Shown here piece by piece: positions 1 to 12,033 of a stretch of 60,000 nt of DNA (within the stretch, counting starts at the first letter, position 1; each line of letters starts with the position of its first letter). Source of the stretch: Cryptomeria japonica (Eukaryota > Streptophyta > Pinopsida > Cupressales > Cupressaceae); NCBI RefSeq assembly GCF_030272615.1, contig NC_081406.1:219180997-219240996 (forward strand). The letters run 5' to 3'. Position numbers and translations under genes: made by a program. The notes beneath the pieces were generated by a model that saw only the letters and a list, made by a program, of their open reading frames with translations, was not told where the DNA came from and made no database searches.

Positions 1-867
1 AACTTTTTAAGTAGTTTCCTGTAAAGACTTTTGTACCTGCTCATGAATTTCTTTCATAGACTATGCCATATCTTCTGCTGTACCAATCACTTGCTGCAAA
101 TTAGTTACATCATTTAACTCGAAAACACCTCTAGGATGCATTCCATAAACAATCTAAAATGGGCTCTTACCAGTGGATCTGTTTACACTGTCATTGTATG
201 CAAACTCTGCTTGATGGATGAGTTGATCCCAACTTTGCCCATATTCTTTGGTAAGACATCTGAGTAGGTTACCCAATGTTCTGTTCACCACTTCTATATG
301 GCCATCTGTCTATGGATGGTAAGCTGATCCAAAAGACAAGTTAGTACCCAATTTCTTCCATAAAGTTTTCCAAAAATGACCCAAAAACTTAGCATCTCTA
401 TCAGATACAATACTGGATGGCAAACCATGAATTCTTACAACTTCCTTAAAGAAAAGAAAAGCAATATGACTAGCATCATTAGTAGTTTTGCAAGGTATGA
501 AATGTGCCATTTTACTGAATCTGTCAACAACCACAAAAATACTATCACACCCTGCTTTAGTTCTGGGCAAACCTACCACAAAATCCATACTGATGCAATC
601 CCAAGGCCTAGAAGGTATGGGAAGAGGTTGATACAAACTAGCATTTGTGCTAGTACCCTTGGCTTTCTGACATACCATGCATTCCTCAACATATTTCCTG
701 ACTTCTGCCTGCATCTTAGGCCAAAAATAGTGCCTCTGAACCAATTCCAAAGTCTTATTAAGACCAACATGACCACTCAAGCAACCATTGTGCTTTTCCT
801 ATATCAGATTCTCCCTCATTGAACCTTTTGGCACACATAGTTGTCCACCCCTAAATAATAATCCATT
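1..867 (-). pseudogene. Element 1 integrase, C-terminus off the window
   Basis: Positions 310-780 (minus) give the H2C2 zinc-binding part ([20 protein letters not shown], then CMVCQKAKG), and the catalytic core with [12 protein letters not shown] and [17 protein letters not shown], which hold the first two Asp of the D-D-E triad. Left of 310 the frame continues with the core end and a segment matching the SMKEVHEQLRKAL region of element 2, then leaves the window. A chromodomain would be expected beyond base 1 but cannot be seen. A TAG (780-800 region) separates the zinc-binding part from RNase H. Integrase inserts the cDNA into the genome. Confidence 0.85.
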
Positions 868-1313
868 CTACAAAGTATAGTCAGCATATTCACTATGAAA
901 AGTATTCTGAAAATCTTGACAAACTTTGTAAATATCAGCAAAATCAGAATCATGTGGATATAAATCCTTAAAACATTCTATACCAATACTTCTAATATGA
1001 ATTTCTTGAATAGTAAGTAACCTCCTACTCAATGCATCAGCTACTTTATTGCACTGTCCTTTCTTATGCTTCAAAGTAAAGGTATATGCTTGCAAAGACT
1101 CTACCCATTTAACATGTCTGTGACTAAGCTTATCCTGTGAATTGAGAAAACTAAGTGCCTGGTTGTCAGTGTAAACCACACATTCTTTAGGAGAAGCTAA
1201 TGCCTCCATTTCCTAAGTGCCTGAACCAAAGCATACATTTCAAGATCATATGAAGAATATTTCTTCTTAGCATCATTAAGCTTTTCACTGAAAAATGCAA
1301 CAGGTCTATTATC
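868..1313 (-). pseudogene. Element 1 RNase H domain
   Basis: Continuation of Pol after the TAG at 1314. The tract VVYTDNQALSFLNSQDKLSHRHVKWVE contains the TDNQ aspartate and the helix typical of gypsy RNase H, and LKHKKGQCNKVADALSRR is the conserved H..G..N..ADALSR end. The frame changes near 1200: compared with element 2 one base is missing in the run before CCTAAAGAA, so residues after that point lie one frame over. The product would have degraded the RNA of the RNA:DNA hybrid. Confidence 0.85.
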
Positions 1314-3116
1314 CTAACTCAAAATAGCACCAATAGCAATATTACTTGCATCACACTCTAAGGTAAACAATTTGTCAAAACTAGGTAGAATCAACACTGG
1401 TTGAGTAGGAACTCTGACTTTTAGCAATTCAAATCCCTTGTTGGCTACTTCTGTCCACTGAAATTTCACCTTCACACCGCCCTTAATGGTTTCCAACATA
1501 GGTGCACATATTTCACTGAAACCTCTGATAAATTTCCTATAAAATTGAGCAAGTCCATGAAAACTCCTGACATCACTAGCATTCTTAGGGGTTGGCCAAT
1601 TAACTATGGCTTCTACCTTACTTGGATCCATCTTCAAATCACCCCCTGAAACAACAAAACCCAAATAGACCAGCTCTTGCTTAAGGAAATCACATTTCTC
1701 TAGATTGATAGTAAGTTGTTCATCATTCAATCTTTGTAAGACAATCTGCAGATGTTGGAGGTGTTCTTCCTTGGTTTTACTAAAAATTAAGATGTCATCA
1801 AGGTACACAACTACAAACCTACCTATGAAGTCTTGTAACACCTCATTCATCAATTTCATAAATTTACTGGGTGCATTTGTTAACCCAAATGGCATGACTA
1901 GCCATTCATACAACCCCTCATTTGTCTTGAAAGTTGTTTTCCATTCACCCCCCTCTTTGATGCGGATTTGATGATAACCACTTTTTAGGTCTATCTTACT
2001 GAAATATTTTTCTCCCCCTAAACAATCCATAAGATCTTCTATCCTAGGGATGGGGAATCTATACCTGATTGTGATCCTATTTATTGCTCTTGAATCTGTA
2101 CAAAGTCTCCAAGCCCCACCTTTCTTAGGTGCTAACACTGTGGGTACTGCACATGGACTAATACTTTTTCTAATCAATCCTTGGTCTAAGAGCTCTTGGA
2201 TTTGTCTTGCCACTTCCTGATTTTGTTCAGGTGTCATTTTATAAGCAGCTTTGTTTGGTAAGGATGCACCTGGGATGAAGTCTATCTGGTGGCTAATGGC
2301 TCTCTGAGGAGGTAGAGATGTTGGTTGACCATCATTAACAATTGACTTAAACTGATCTAGAAGTTGCTGCACCTCATATGGGATTTCTACCTTCTTTTCT
2401 TTCTTTTCATCAACTGGTTTAGTTACCAATACAAAACCTATGCCATCACCTTCTTTTAGGGTATGAATGAACTCCTTTTCACCAACTAACAAAGTTTTGG
2501 GAACTTGTGGTTTGCTGCCCTCACTTTCTTCATTAAGGGACTGAATTTTATAGTTGATACCATTCTTGAGAAATGAGTATGAGTTCTTTTCACCATCATA
2601 TTGTGCTTTCCTATCAAATTGCCAAGGTCTTCCTAAAAGCAAATGACAAGCATCCATAGGTAGTATATCACACAAAATCTTATCTTGGTACTCACCTATG
2701 TTAAACTCTACCCATGTTTGTTCACTCACCAATACATGTTGCCCTTTTTCCAACCATGTGACCTTGTAGGGCTCATTGTGCTGTGTTCTAGGTAGGTGAA
2801 GTTTTGTAGCAGCTTCTTCTGTTATGATGTTGTCAGTTGATCCTGAGTCAATGATAACTTTGCACACCTTTCCTTGGATCTTACATTTGATCCTGAAAAG
2901 AGCTTTCCTTTGAGACATATCTTTCTGAGATGGTTCTTTCATGAGGATCCTCCTGATCATGAGGTTTTCCCCTTCTTCTGATGGTAGACACCTTTGATTT
3001 GGTGTGGTTTCCTCTTGCACAAAATGGACTCTCTTATCACCTCCTTGAGATGAACTTGGCTTCTCTGGGCATCTATATGCTGGATGGCCTAGTTTCTGAC
3101 AGTTATAACACTTCAT
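1314..3116 (-). pseudogene. pol: Element 1 zinc knuckle, protease and reverse transcriptase
   Basis: An open stretch of 600 codons. It starts with a CCHC knuckle (CYNCQKLGHPAYRC, residues 3-16), then a retropepsin-type protease with the active-site tract IIDSGSTDN (about residue 88, plus-strand 2823-2860), then reverse transcriptase. RT motifs visible are [33 protein letters not shown] and the catalytic YLDD (plus-strand 1790-1805). The C-terminal part is the RT connection and the start of RNase H (LECDASNIAIGAILS). It ends at a TAG (1314-1316) where element 2 has CAG, so the stop is a point mutation. The ATG at 3116 is just an internal Met; the frame is open upstream to 3380. Enzymatically this would copy element RNA into DNA in cytoplasmic particles. 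Confidence 0.92.
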
Positions 3117-4133
3117 GGTGGAGAAGTATGAACCTCTTCTAGGTCCATTAGATCTACCCCTTCCTAGGTTGCCTGATCCCCTACCCCTATAGTTGGGTCT
3201 ACTCTGAGAATCCCCGCTTTGCTCAATAAGCTTAGACTCTCCCTGGGACCTATGATCTATGTTTCTTCCCCCAAAACTGCCTCTATGACTACCTCTATTT
3301 CCTCTGCCTCTGCCTCTACCATTTTGTTCTTGTTTCTTCCTGTTTCTCTCTTCTACCTTCAGTGCTAATTGATAACACTTCTATAATGTGTTGGGACACC
3401 ATAGGCTTAACTCTTCCTGAATATTCCATCTTAACCCATTGAGATACCTAGCTACTCTGACATTTTCATCTTCTTGTACCTTAGATCTAAGGCATAGTTT
3501 TTGGAATTCTTCAGTGTAACTACTGACATCTAGGTCTTTCTGTCTCAAGTTTTGTCTCTTTCTATGTAACTAGATTTCATAATCTTCAGGAATGTAGGTG
3601 TCTTTGATTTTAGTTACCATTGTCTTCCAGGTGGCTATGGGTTTCTTTCCCTCTTTCACCCTTTCCTCTTGGATGAACTTCCACCAAGTTAAGGCTGCCC
3701 CTCTCATTCTAGATTTGGCTACCTTCACTTTTTGTTCTTCAGTAATTCCATCACATTCAAAGTGATTCTCTAGACCCTCTATCCACTCCATTAGTGCTTC
3801 TGGTTCCATCTTTCCACTGAAAAGGGACACTCCATCTAGGGTCTTTCCAGTCAAAGCTTTCAAAGCTTGTAAAAAGGTTTCTTGTTCTCTATCCAAGATT
3901 GGATCTGGTTCTGGGACTTCTTCCTCTAAGGTTTCCTTCTTATTTTTAGAATTTTCTACTCTCTCACTGACTTCTTCAGTCTTGACTTCTACTTGGTTTA
4001 ACTTTTTTTCAAGTTGTTGTAATCTTTCCCTAAGGAGTCTATTCTCTTCAACTTGGTCCTCCATCCTCTTTGCTAACTCTGCATTGGTCACCATGTTGTT
4101 GGTGTTGTCTCCCACTAACTCACTACCTGACAT
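3117..4133 (-). pseudogene. gag: Element 1 Gag region (capsid-like, broken by stops)
   Basis: Gag of a Ty3/gypsy element, the structural protein that packages element RNA. The start is the ATG at 4133, about 30 bases inside the PBS. The N-terminal 70 residues are charged and heptad-like (coiled coil). A retrotransposon-gag type domain follows, with the tract LTWWKFIQEERVKEG and a downstream LHRKRQNLRQKDLDV-type segment. An Arg/Gly/Ser-rich linker precedes the zinc knuckle. Two in-frame TAG stops break it, at 3570-3572 and 3381-3383; otherwise the frame stays open into protease-RT, so Gag and Pol were one reading frame. The copy in element 2 (8804-9775) aligns along the whole length and has sense codons at both stop positions. 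Confidence 0.85.
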
Positions 4134-4162
4134 ATGCTAATCTCTCAACCCAAATCTAAATT

Positions 4163-4175
4163 GGCTCTGATACCA
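4163..4175 (-). other. Element 1 primer binding site (initiator tRNA-Met type)
   Basis: The minus strand reads TGGTATCAGAGCC three bases after the LTR end, matching the 3' end of plant initiator tRNA-Met in reverse. This is the usual minus-strand primer site of plant Ty1 and Ty3 elements and fixes the LTR boundary at 4179. Confidence 0.9.
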
Positions 4176-4178
4176 CTA

Positions 4179-6754
4179 TGATGAGGAGGTAGAGAAGAAG
4201 TTGGTCTTCTTTGAGGTTGGTGGGCTTTTGTTCTCAATGTGCTTCCCAAATCAATCCCTAGGCACAACTGGGATTCTTCTAAACCTTTCTCCTATCTCCT
4301 CCTCTCTATTCAAAACTACTTGCACCCTATTATATTGTACATCACTCCTCCTTACCTTCCATGCTAAGGAATTCAAATCTGAAATGAGGTCCTCTTGTGT
4401 ATCACCAAAAATGAACAAGTTTGGTTGTCCAACTGGCTGAATCTCCTCTCTTCCAGGAATGGGCAACTGTTGGAGAACCATGGTTTACCTAATCTTGTTT
4501 TCACCTTTAAGGATTTCAATCATATTAATGTGTTGATTGAGCATATAAACAGGTCTACAAAGTTTGATGGCTGTCCCTCACCCTTCAAGAATGAAAATAT
4601 CCAAGTTGGGTGCAAAGAGCGTTGTTCTACTCAACGCAACTTCTAGGTTCAAATGGTCATTTTGATCAAATGACTTAATGCAATGCTATGGAGCTTGTAG
4701 TAGGGTGTCTCAGGTCTTAACTCATCAATTTTGATGATTTGAAGCAATCATTTACTTCTCCTTCCTTACCGATTTCATGAGATTGTCAAATTGGCCCCAA
4801 AAAGGCTACTAGGATTAGCCCTAGTTTTTAGTGAAATTTGTTCACTCTCCTCAACTTGCTAAACTTCATGGAAAACCCTTGGAGATGTGGTTATTTGATG
4901 ATGAAAGCTCAAGGATTTTTGCTATGGTAAGTACTATACGGACTATTTAAGGACTGTCCTACAAAGAGGCATTTTTCAAGGGTTTTTGAAGGTTTTAGTG
5001 AGGGTTTGCAAATTAAAGACCTTCTCCATGATGCTAGACCCAATTTAAATGTTCAAACCTTTCTATGACATATGCCAAACACTCCCAAGGATTCAAAACC
5101 TATCTTAGAGCACTGTCATTATGTCAAACAAATGCCATACTGCTACATTTATACAGAAATAACAGTCTAGAGGACTGAGACAACAATGTTTTTAATGTTT
5201 TGCATACATTTTGAACATTGGTAAACCAAATACAATGAAATTTCATCAAATACAGATGCAACAATGACTTGATAGAAGTTGTAACACCCTGCAAAAAAAA
5301 TAGGAAAGGATTTCTTATGACTGTTGCTCATACACCCACCATCACTGCACTTTGACAGTATTAAAACTGTTACAACTCCCTTTCTTTGTTTTGATGTATT
5401 TCTTCACTCTGTCCCTAGCCTGCAAAAAGGTGTTAATGGCAAGGTAAAACAATGCATATTCCTCTCCAAGGATCTTATAAGTTTGAACACTTAAAAGATG
5501 TCACAAAGCATGATAGCATTACAAGACTGTGACAAAGAATACACTTTCCTAGGATCCTTATTTAGGTCCTTTACAACCAAATTGTGTATCTTGTCTTCTT
5601 AACATTGAAAACACTATTAAATACATTCCCATGATACATAAAAAAAGGAATCCATCATTCCATACTGTCCTTTAAGAAGGTTGGCAATGAGGTTTTAACA
5701 ATGAAACAGTGACACACTGTCTTACAGTCTGTTTACACCTTTTCTTCTTGCATCCAACCAAGTCATGAGAGAGACAAGGATGGTAAAGTGCAATAATAAC
5801 TCTAGCCAACTTAATTCTCCTTCAACATTTCAAAGTACAGTGCTATGAACAGCATTGTACCATTCAAACAACTTTAAGAATACCCAAGCCAAGTTGCTCA
5901 CTTCACATACTTGCCATGGGCTTACAAACACTTGTGCATTGCTAGAAAAGGAAAATGGATGTATGATACAGTATGTACAAAGGATCCAACAAATTTCCTC
6001 AAAGCCATGGATGAAGAGACTTTGAAGAAATTAGTTGGACCATGAATGACCTTCCATTGGAACCACAAAACAATGCCTTTCCCAAGAGCACTTCAAACAA
6101 AACTTGTTCCAAATCACTACTCAAACATCAAATGAGATCACACCAATTAATAATAGGAGTAGTACGGACTCATGAAGCCATGGTATGGACTGTACTACTC
6201 AAAAGTGCAGGAAACTAGTTAAAACTCACAAAAACAAGAGCAAAACAAGTATTTCTTTTACTTTTCCAACATGAAACACACATACAATGATGGGAAAATG
6301 GTTTTTATACATGTGCCAACTTATTTAAGCCTTTTTATGGATAGGTACAAGCTGGAACTAACCAAAACCACCAAAAATCACTTTTTTGCACTTTTTGACA
6401 ACTTTTGTTGCTCAAAAAGTTGCATTTTGACTCCCGGTGACTTGGCACTCAAACCAATGACTCAACATCATTATAAACACTAAATAAACATGCTCCAATT
6501 CCTTTCAAGGCTTTACAACACCAAAAACTCAAAAATGCTCATTTGGACCCAAAATTGACAATGTTTGGTCCACTAAGCAAAAACCAAAAATCTTGGAAAC
6601 TCTCAAACAAAAATGAGTTCCAAACCTCATTACACCACAAATCAAACCTATTAAACCTACTAGAAGCATAAAATAAACACACATGCTTAATTTGCAACAA
6701 AATGCTATACCTACTAGGATTTGAGCATTCAGGTGCTCAGGTGCTCCTACACCA
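4179..6754 (-). repeat. Element 1 5' LTR
   Basis: On the minus strand this begins TGGTGTAGGAGCACC (at 6754) and ends CTCATCA (at 4179), giving TG...CA ends next to the PBS. The length, 2576 bp, is long but usual for chromoviruses of large plant genomes. The partner LTR is off the window, so the length is inferred from the two ends. It holds no long reading frame except a 76-codon protein-like stretch at 4251-4481 (see findings). The rest (4650-6750) is AT-rich non-coding sequence with no gene. Confidence 0.75.
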
Positions 6755-8750
6755 ATAGGTCAAGTTTTGCCTTTCAAGCTTTGAGTTGACAATTTTTGGC
6801 AAAAATGTGCAAAATTGCCAAAAAGGTCTTCTAATGCTTTCCAAATCATTTAACCATGTTTTATAAGTTTTTTAAGAATATCTAAGGTTTTTAGACAAGT
6901 TGATAAGGTTAGATTGTCAAAAATGTCTTTTGGAGCAAGAAATGTTGTCATTTGGGCTTGCAAAAGTTGTCAAAGTTGTCATTTTTGGGTTTTTCTAATA
7001 AAATATAGTTGTGGAAGCCTCATGTGCATATAGGGCTTGGTAAATAATTTTAAAAACTATAAAAATGCCTCCCTTTTCCTTAAGAAAGGTTGGTTATTGT
7101 AATGATTAAGAAAACTCAACAAGAAAGATGAAATTCTAGTTCTTTTCTATGGTTTTTCCTTCCTTGGAGTAATAGTCTATACTGTAGCACTTGTGTCCAT
7201 ATTTTACCTTCTGGGAAGTGTTCCTATTGATTATTTAATTCTCCCTAAGTGATCATTATACTGGTTTTCTTTTTGCAAGTTGGAGAAATAAAAAATATCT
7301 TTCATTCTATGTGCTCACTGCCCTATCAAGGGTTTGAGGTTCAAAAATGCCACCACTTGACTAATCCAGGTCTAGGATCCCACAAAATGGATTTAGTCAA
7401 GTTGGTACTCATGTATATATAGTATATATGCTTTCTTTTGTGCCAAAATTGTGTTTGGAAGAAGGATTTGAGTGAATACTAGGCAAGTATTGATTACTCA
7501 GCTAGTAGCATGATCAAAAACTCAAGATTTGCACCCAAAAGAAATTCGGAGTGAACAAATGTATGAGGCAGAGGTATGGACATATGGAAAAGGGTGTTGA
7601 GAATAATCTTGGTTTTTTATAATAGCTTGTTCCTATTAAACATTCTCAATTTGTATGCAAAATAGTGAGTTCACTATTTTTGTGAATTGTGTTTACCAAA
7701 ATGCTCGAGGAATGCTTCAAAAGCATAATCCAAGCCTTGTAACTATGAAGGATATGTAATAGGAAACTTCTTTAGTATCTTGAAGACCTCTTTGAGGTAT
7801 ATTTCCTTCTCAAAGTTCTTGTTATGTAGGTCCAAAGGTGTAGTAGCTGATGATCGGTAAAAGGGTCGTATTTTGACAGTGACAGTGACAATTTTCACCA
7901 CTTTTCTCCATGTTTGCCAAGTGTTTGGCATAAAGCTTTTCTAACAAAGGTAGGGGAAGATTTAATTGGTTGTGGTAGAGGTCTCCTAGAAATATGAGTT
8001 TGAAACAAGTTTGGTAGAGGGAATCCATGGTGGAAGCATCCAAACCCTCACTAAACCCTACTTTTAAGCCCAGATTTGTGGATAGTCACTAAACTAGGTT
8101 GATGGAACCTAAAACCATAAATATATATTTTCTATGACCTATCCCACACTATCAAAAGCAACTCTCATGGTTAAGAATCCCATCGTTGGGTAGGGTGAGC
8201 AAAATTTGTCCAATTAGGCCTCCACGGGCTAGTAGCCCTTTTGACTACATAACACACACTTTACAAGAACCCGATTGCAAGAAGGACTTTGGGACTCGTG
8301 GAAATTTGTGAGATCATCCTAGAATAGTGAAATAAATGACATATAGGACCTTGGATAGTGTGCAATCCCTTTTTGAGTTTTTGACCCTTGGTTGGTGAGT
8401 TGAGTAAGCCAAAGGCTATGGGCCTAAAACTAAGTTTGATTGTCAAACCTTGAGTAAATCTTGTTGCTCTATATGTCCTTGTTGGTGTCTCCTAATGTAC
8501 TCTGAAATAGTGAATTGAATTCCAAGAGAATAGGGATTAAGAATGTGTAGATGGGTGGAGTGAGAAATTGAAGAAATTTTGAGTAAGGGTGTGAGCTTTC
8601 ACCAAGAAGGGAGGTTGATAGTGAAGACTTGTAGAGAGACCTATCAAGTGTAACTAAACTTGTTATTGCAAACATTAGGACCAGACATAAACAATACCTC
8701 TTGTTTCCTTTTATGGCCTTTTGAGCACTTACGTAGCAACCTCCCTATCA
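6755..8750 (+). repeat. Element 2 5' LTR, 5' part missing
   Basis: From 6757 it aligns with the 3' LTR from about 13559 to its end, both finishing CCCTATCA. The missing ~145 bases should lie left of element 1, outside the window. Relative to the 3' LTR it lacks 18 bp near 8722 (the ACTCAAATTGGCC stretch). Short reading frames here are shadows; no gene is present. Confidence 0.88.
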
Positions 8751-8753
8751 TAG

Positions 8754-8766
8754 TGGTATTAGAGCC
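8754..8766 (+). other. Element 2 primer binding site
   Basis: TGGTATTAGAGCC, three bases after the LTR end, matches the initiator tRNA-Met complement with one C-to-T change relative to element 1. The change lies in the primer pairing region and fits decay. Confidence 0.88.
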
Positions 8767-8803
8767 AACAAAAGATTCAGGAGGAAAGGAACATTAGGAA
8801 AAC

Positions 8804-9775
8804 ATGGTGATTAATGCTGAGTTAGCCAAGAAGGTCGAAGACCAAGAAGAGGAAAATAGGGCACTCAGAGAAAGATTGGATCAACTAGCAATGAAACTAG
8901 CTGAAGTAGAAGTCAAAACTAAAGAAGTCCATGATAAGGTTGGAGATCAGGGTAAAATGATGGCAATAGAGGATGAGGTCCCCATTCCTGACCCTATCAT
9001 TGAGAAAGAACCATTCTTGAAAGCCTTGAGAGCTATGAGTGGTAAAACCTTAGAGGGAGTGGCTCTTTTTAGTGGGAAGATGGATCTAGATGCTCTTATA
9101 GAGTGGATTGAAGGTCTAGAAAACCATTTTGAATGTGATGGAGTAATTGAAGCACACAAGGTTAAGGTAGCAAAATCAAGGTTGAGAGGGGCAGCCTTAA
9201 CTTGGTGGAAGTTCATCCAAGAGGAAAGGGTGAAAGAAGGTAAGCAACCAATAGCCACCTGGAAAGCAATGGTAGCCAAAATAAAAGAAACCTACCTTCC
9301 TGAAGACTATGAAGTACAACTTCACAGGAAAAGACAAAATTTGAGACAAAAAGACCTAGATGTTAGTAGCTACACTAAGGAGTTTAAAAAACTGTGCATG
9401 AGATCTAGAGTAGTAGAGGATGAGAGTATAAAAGTGGCAAGGTACTTGAATGGGTTAAGATGGAACATCCAGGAAGAGATGACCTTGTTATGCCCACAAA
9501 TAGTACACAAGTGTTATCAACTAGCACTTAAGGTGGAAGATAAAAGTAGGAGAAAACAAGAACAAAATAACAGAGGAAGAGGTAGGGGAAGAGATGGTAG
9601 AGGCCATAGAGGTAGTTTTGGGGGAAGCAGGATAGATCAACGATCCTAGGGAGAGTCTAAACTTATAGAGAAAAGTGGGGATTCTCAGAGAAAACTCAAC
9701 TATAGGGGTAGGGGATCAAGCAACCCGAGTAGGGGTAGATCTAATGGACTAGGGAGAGGGTCCTACTTCTCAGCC
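8804..9775 (+). pseudogene. gag: Element 2 Gag
   Basis: 281 codons are open from the ATG at 8804 to a TAG at 9650. Residues 1-50 are a charged coiled-coil; residues 60-200 are the retrotransposon-gag domain (LTWWKFIQEERVKEGKQPIATWK, then the LHRKRQNLRQKDLD tract); residues 245-281 are Arg/Gly-rich. The TAG at 9650 replaces a CAG that element 1 still has, and the frame stays open beyond it to the zinc knuckle at 9779. The product would form the capsid and bind element RNA. The nearby PBS, in-frame ATG and alignment with element 1 make the start convincing. Confidence 0.88.
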
Positions 9776-10681
9776 ATGAAGTGCTATAACTATCAAAAGT
9801 TGGGCCACCATGCCTATAGATGCCCAGAGAAGCCTAGTTCATCCTATGGTGGTGAGAAGAGGGTAAACTATGTTCAGGAAGATGGAGGTAATACCAAAAC
9901 TTCAGCATTGAACCTAGCTTTAGAAGATGGTGAGAGTTTAATGATCAAGAGAGTGTTAATGAAGAAGCCACACAGTACAGTGGTCTCACAGAGAAGAGCA
10001 TTGTTTAGGATTAATTGTAAAATCATGGGAAAGGTGTGTAAGGTGATCATAGATTCAGGATCCACAGATAACATCATATCAGAGGAAGCAGTAAGTAAAT
10101 TAAAACTACCTAGGATACAACACAAGGAGCCATACAAAGTCACATGGTTAAATAAGGGACAACATGTGTTAGTAAATGAGCAAGCCTGGGTAGATTTCCA
10201 CATAGGTGGATATACGGATAGGATCCTATGTGACATCCTTCCTATGGATGCTTACCACCTACTGTTGGGTAGACCATGGCAGTTTGACCAGAAAGCACAA
10301 CATGATGGGGAAAGAAACTCCTACTCATTTCAGAAAGATGGAGTAACCTATCAGATTCAATCCCTCGATGAAGAAGGAGAGAGCAGCAATAAAGTGCCTA
10401 ACATTTTGTTAGTAAATGAGAAAGAGTTCATAAAAACACTAGAAGAAGGTGAAGGAGTGGGATTTGCACTCATAGTGAAACCCAAGGAAGAAAACATAGA
10501 AAATAAAGTTGAGATACCATATGAGGTGAAGCAAATCCTTGATAACTTCAAAGCAATAATCAGTGATGGTACACCTGCAGCTTTACCACCTTCTAGAGCC
10601 ATTAGCCGTCAGACTGATTTCATACCTGGAGCCTCTTTACCAAATAAGGTAGCCTTTAAGATGACCCCTGAAAAAAAATGA
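9776..10681 (+). pseudogene. Element 2 zinc knuckle and protease
   Basis: 301 codons. The knuckle reads CYNYQKLGHHAYRC: the second cysteine of CCHC is replaced by Tyr, so zinc binding would be impaired. The protease active site IIDSGSTDN is intact near residue 91. The linker is acidic, and the start of RT follows (IPGASLPNKVAFKMTPE). The frame ends in a run of eight A at 10672-10679, where a one-base length change relative to element 1 shifts into the next frame; the RT sequence continues there without other loss. Confidence 0.88.
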
Positions 10682-12033
10682 AGAGGTAGAAAGACAAATA
10701 CAATAACTCTTAGACCAAGGGATAATTAGGAAAAACATTAGTCCTTGTGCAGTACCTATAGTGTTGGCACCTAAGAAGGGTGGAACATGGAGACTTTGCA
10801 CAGATTCCAAAGCCATAAACAAGATCACCATCAGATACAGATTTCCCATACCCAGGATAGAGGATTTGATGGATTGTTTGGGGGGTGCACAGTATTTCAA
10901 TAAGATTGACCTGAAGAGTGGTTACCATCAGATAAGAATCAGAGAGGGTCATGAATGGAAGACAACTTTGAAAATGAATGAGGGTCTCTATGAGTGGCAT
11001 GTCATGCCATTTGGACTCTCTAATGCTCCTAGCACATTCATGAGACTCATGAATGAAGTTTTACATGATTTGATTGGCAAGTTTGTTGTTGTGTATTTAG
11101 ATGATATTCTTATTTTTTAGTAAAACTAAGGAAGAGCATCTGAAACATTTAGCTATTGTTTTGAGATAGTTATCTAATGAACAGCTAACCATTAATTTGG
11201 AAAAATGTGATTTTATGAAGCAAGAATTGGTCTATCTTGGTTTTGTTGTATCAGGAGGCAATTTGAAAATGGATCAATCTAAAGTTGCAGCAATAACCAG
11301 TTGGCCAACTCCTAAGATAGCCAGTGATGTCAAAAGTTTCCATGGTTTGGCACAATTTTACAAAAAATTCATTAGGGGATTCAATGAGATTTGTGCTCCA
11401 ATGTTAGACACCATCAAAGGGGGTGTAAAAGTAAAATTTCAGCAAACAGATGCAGCCAATAAGGGGTCTGAATTATTGAAAACTAAAGTAGCTACTCAAC
11501 CAGTGCTCATTTTACCTAATTTTGATAAGCTTTTTACTATTGAATGTGATGCTAGTAATATTGTTGTAGGAGCTATTTTAAGTCAGGAAAATAGACCAGT
11601 TGCATTCTTTAGTGAGAAGTTGAATGATGCCAAGAAAAGGTACTCTTCCTATGATTTAGAACTTTATGCATTAGTACAGACACTTAGGAAATGGAGACAC
11701 TATCTTCTTCCTAAAGAGTTTGTTGTATACATAGATAATCAGGCACTAAGTTTCTTGAACTCACAGGATAAACTAAATCATAGGCATGTTAAATGGGTAG
11801 AATACTTGCAAGCTTACACTTTTACTCTTAAACATAAGAAGGGTCAGTTGAATAAAGTAGCAGATGCTTTGAGTAAAAGGTTGTTAACTATTCATGAGAT
11901 TCAATTTCAGAGCATTGGTATTGATATTTTTAAAGAGGTGTATCCTATTGATGATGATTTCGCTGAAGCTTATAAAGTTTGTCAAGATTTTGAGAATAAT
12001 TTCCATGGTGCATATGTTGTTTTCACTTTATAG
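10682..12033 (+). pseudogene. pol: Element 2 reverse transcriptase and RNase H
   Basis: RT motifs run in order: [33 protein letters not shown] and YLDDILIF (ending at 11120). After YLDDILIF an extra T in a T run shifts the frame; the thumb and connection resume at 11125 and are open from 11197. RNase H follows, with TIECDASNIVVGAILSQ, the YIDNQALSFLNSQDKLNHRHVKWVE tract and KKGQLNKVADALSKR. A TAG replaces CAG near 11168. The frame ends with TAG at 12031-12036. Overall one Pol protein cut by two one-base indels and several stops. Confidence 0.9.

Larger units (their letters stand above)
1..6754 (-). mobile_element. Element 1: Ty3/gypsy chromovirus, 3' end outside window
   Basis: Minus-strand LTR retrotransposon. 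Read right to left it has a 5' LTR (4179-6754), a 3-bp gap, a primer binding site (4163-4175), Gag, a CCHC knuckle, protease, reverse transcriptase, RNase H and integrase, running off the left edge. The order protease-RT-RNaseH-integrase is the Ty3/gypsy order. The proteins are close to those of element 2, which ends in a chromodomain. The LTR begins on the minus strand with TGGTGTAGGAGCACC, almost the same terminal 15 bases as element 2, but the rest of the two LTRs differs, so these are related but separate families. The 3' LTR and left target duplication are not visible. The element lies within the truncated 5' LTR of element 2, in opposite orientation. Confidence 0.88.

Noticed and set aside
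376-822. Plus-strand 148-codon frame
   Set aside because: Antisense shadow of the element 1 integrase.
7743-8675. Minus-strand frames of 61-73 codons repeated in all three element 2 LTR copies
   Set aside because: Their recurrence comes from LTR duplication; they differ by stops and length between copies and have no protein-like features.
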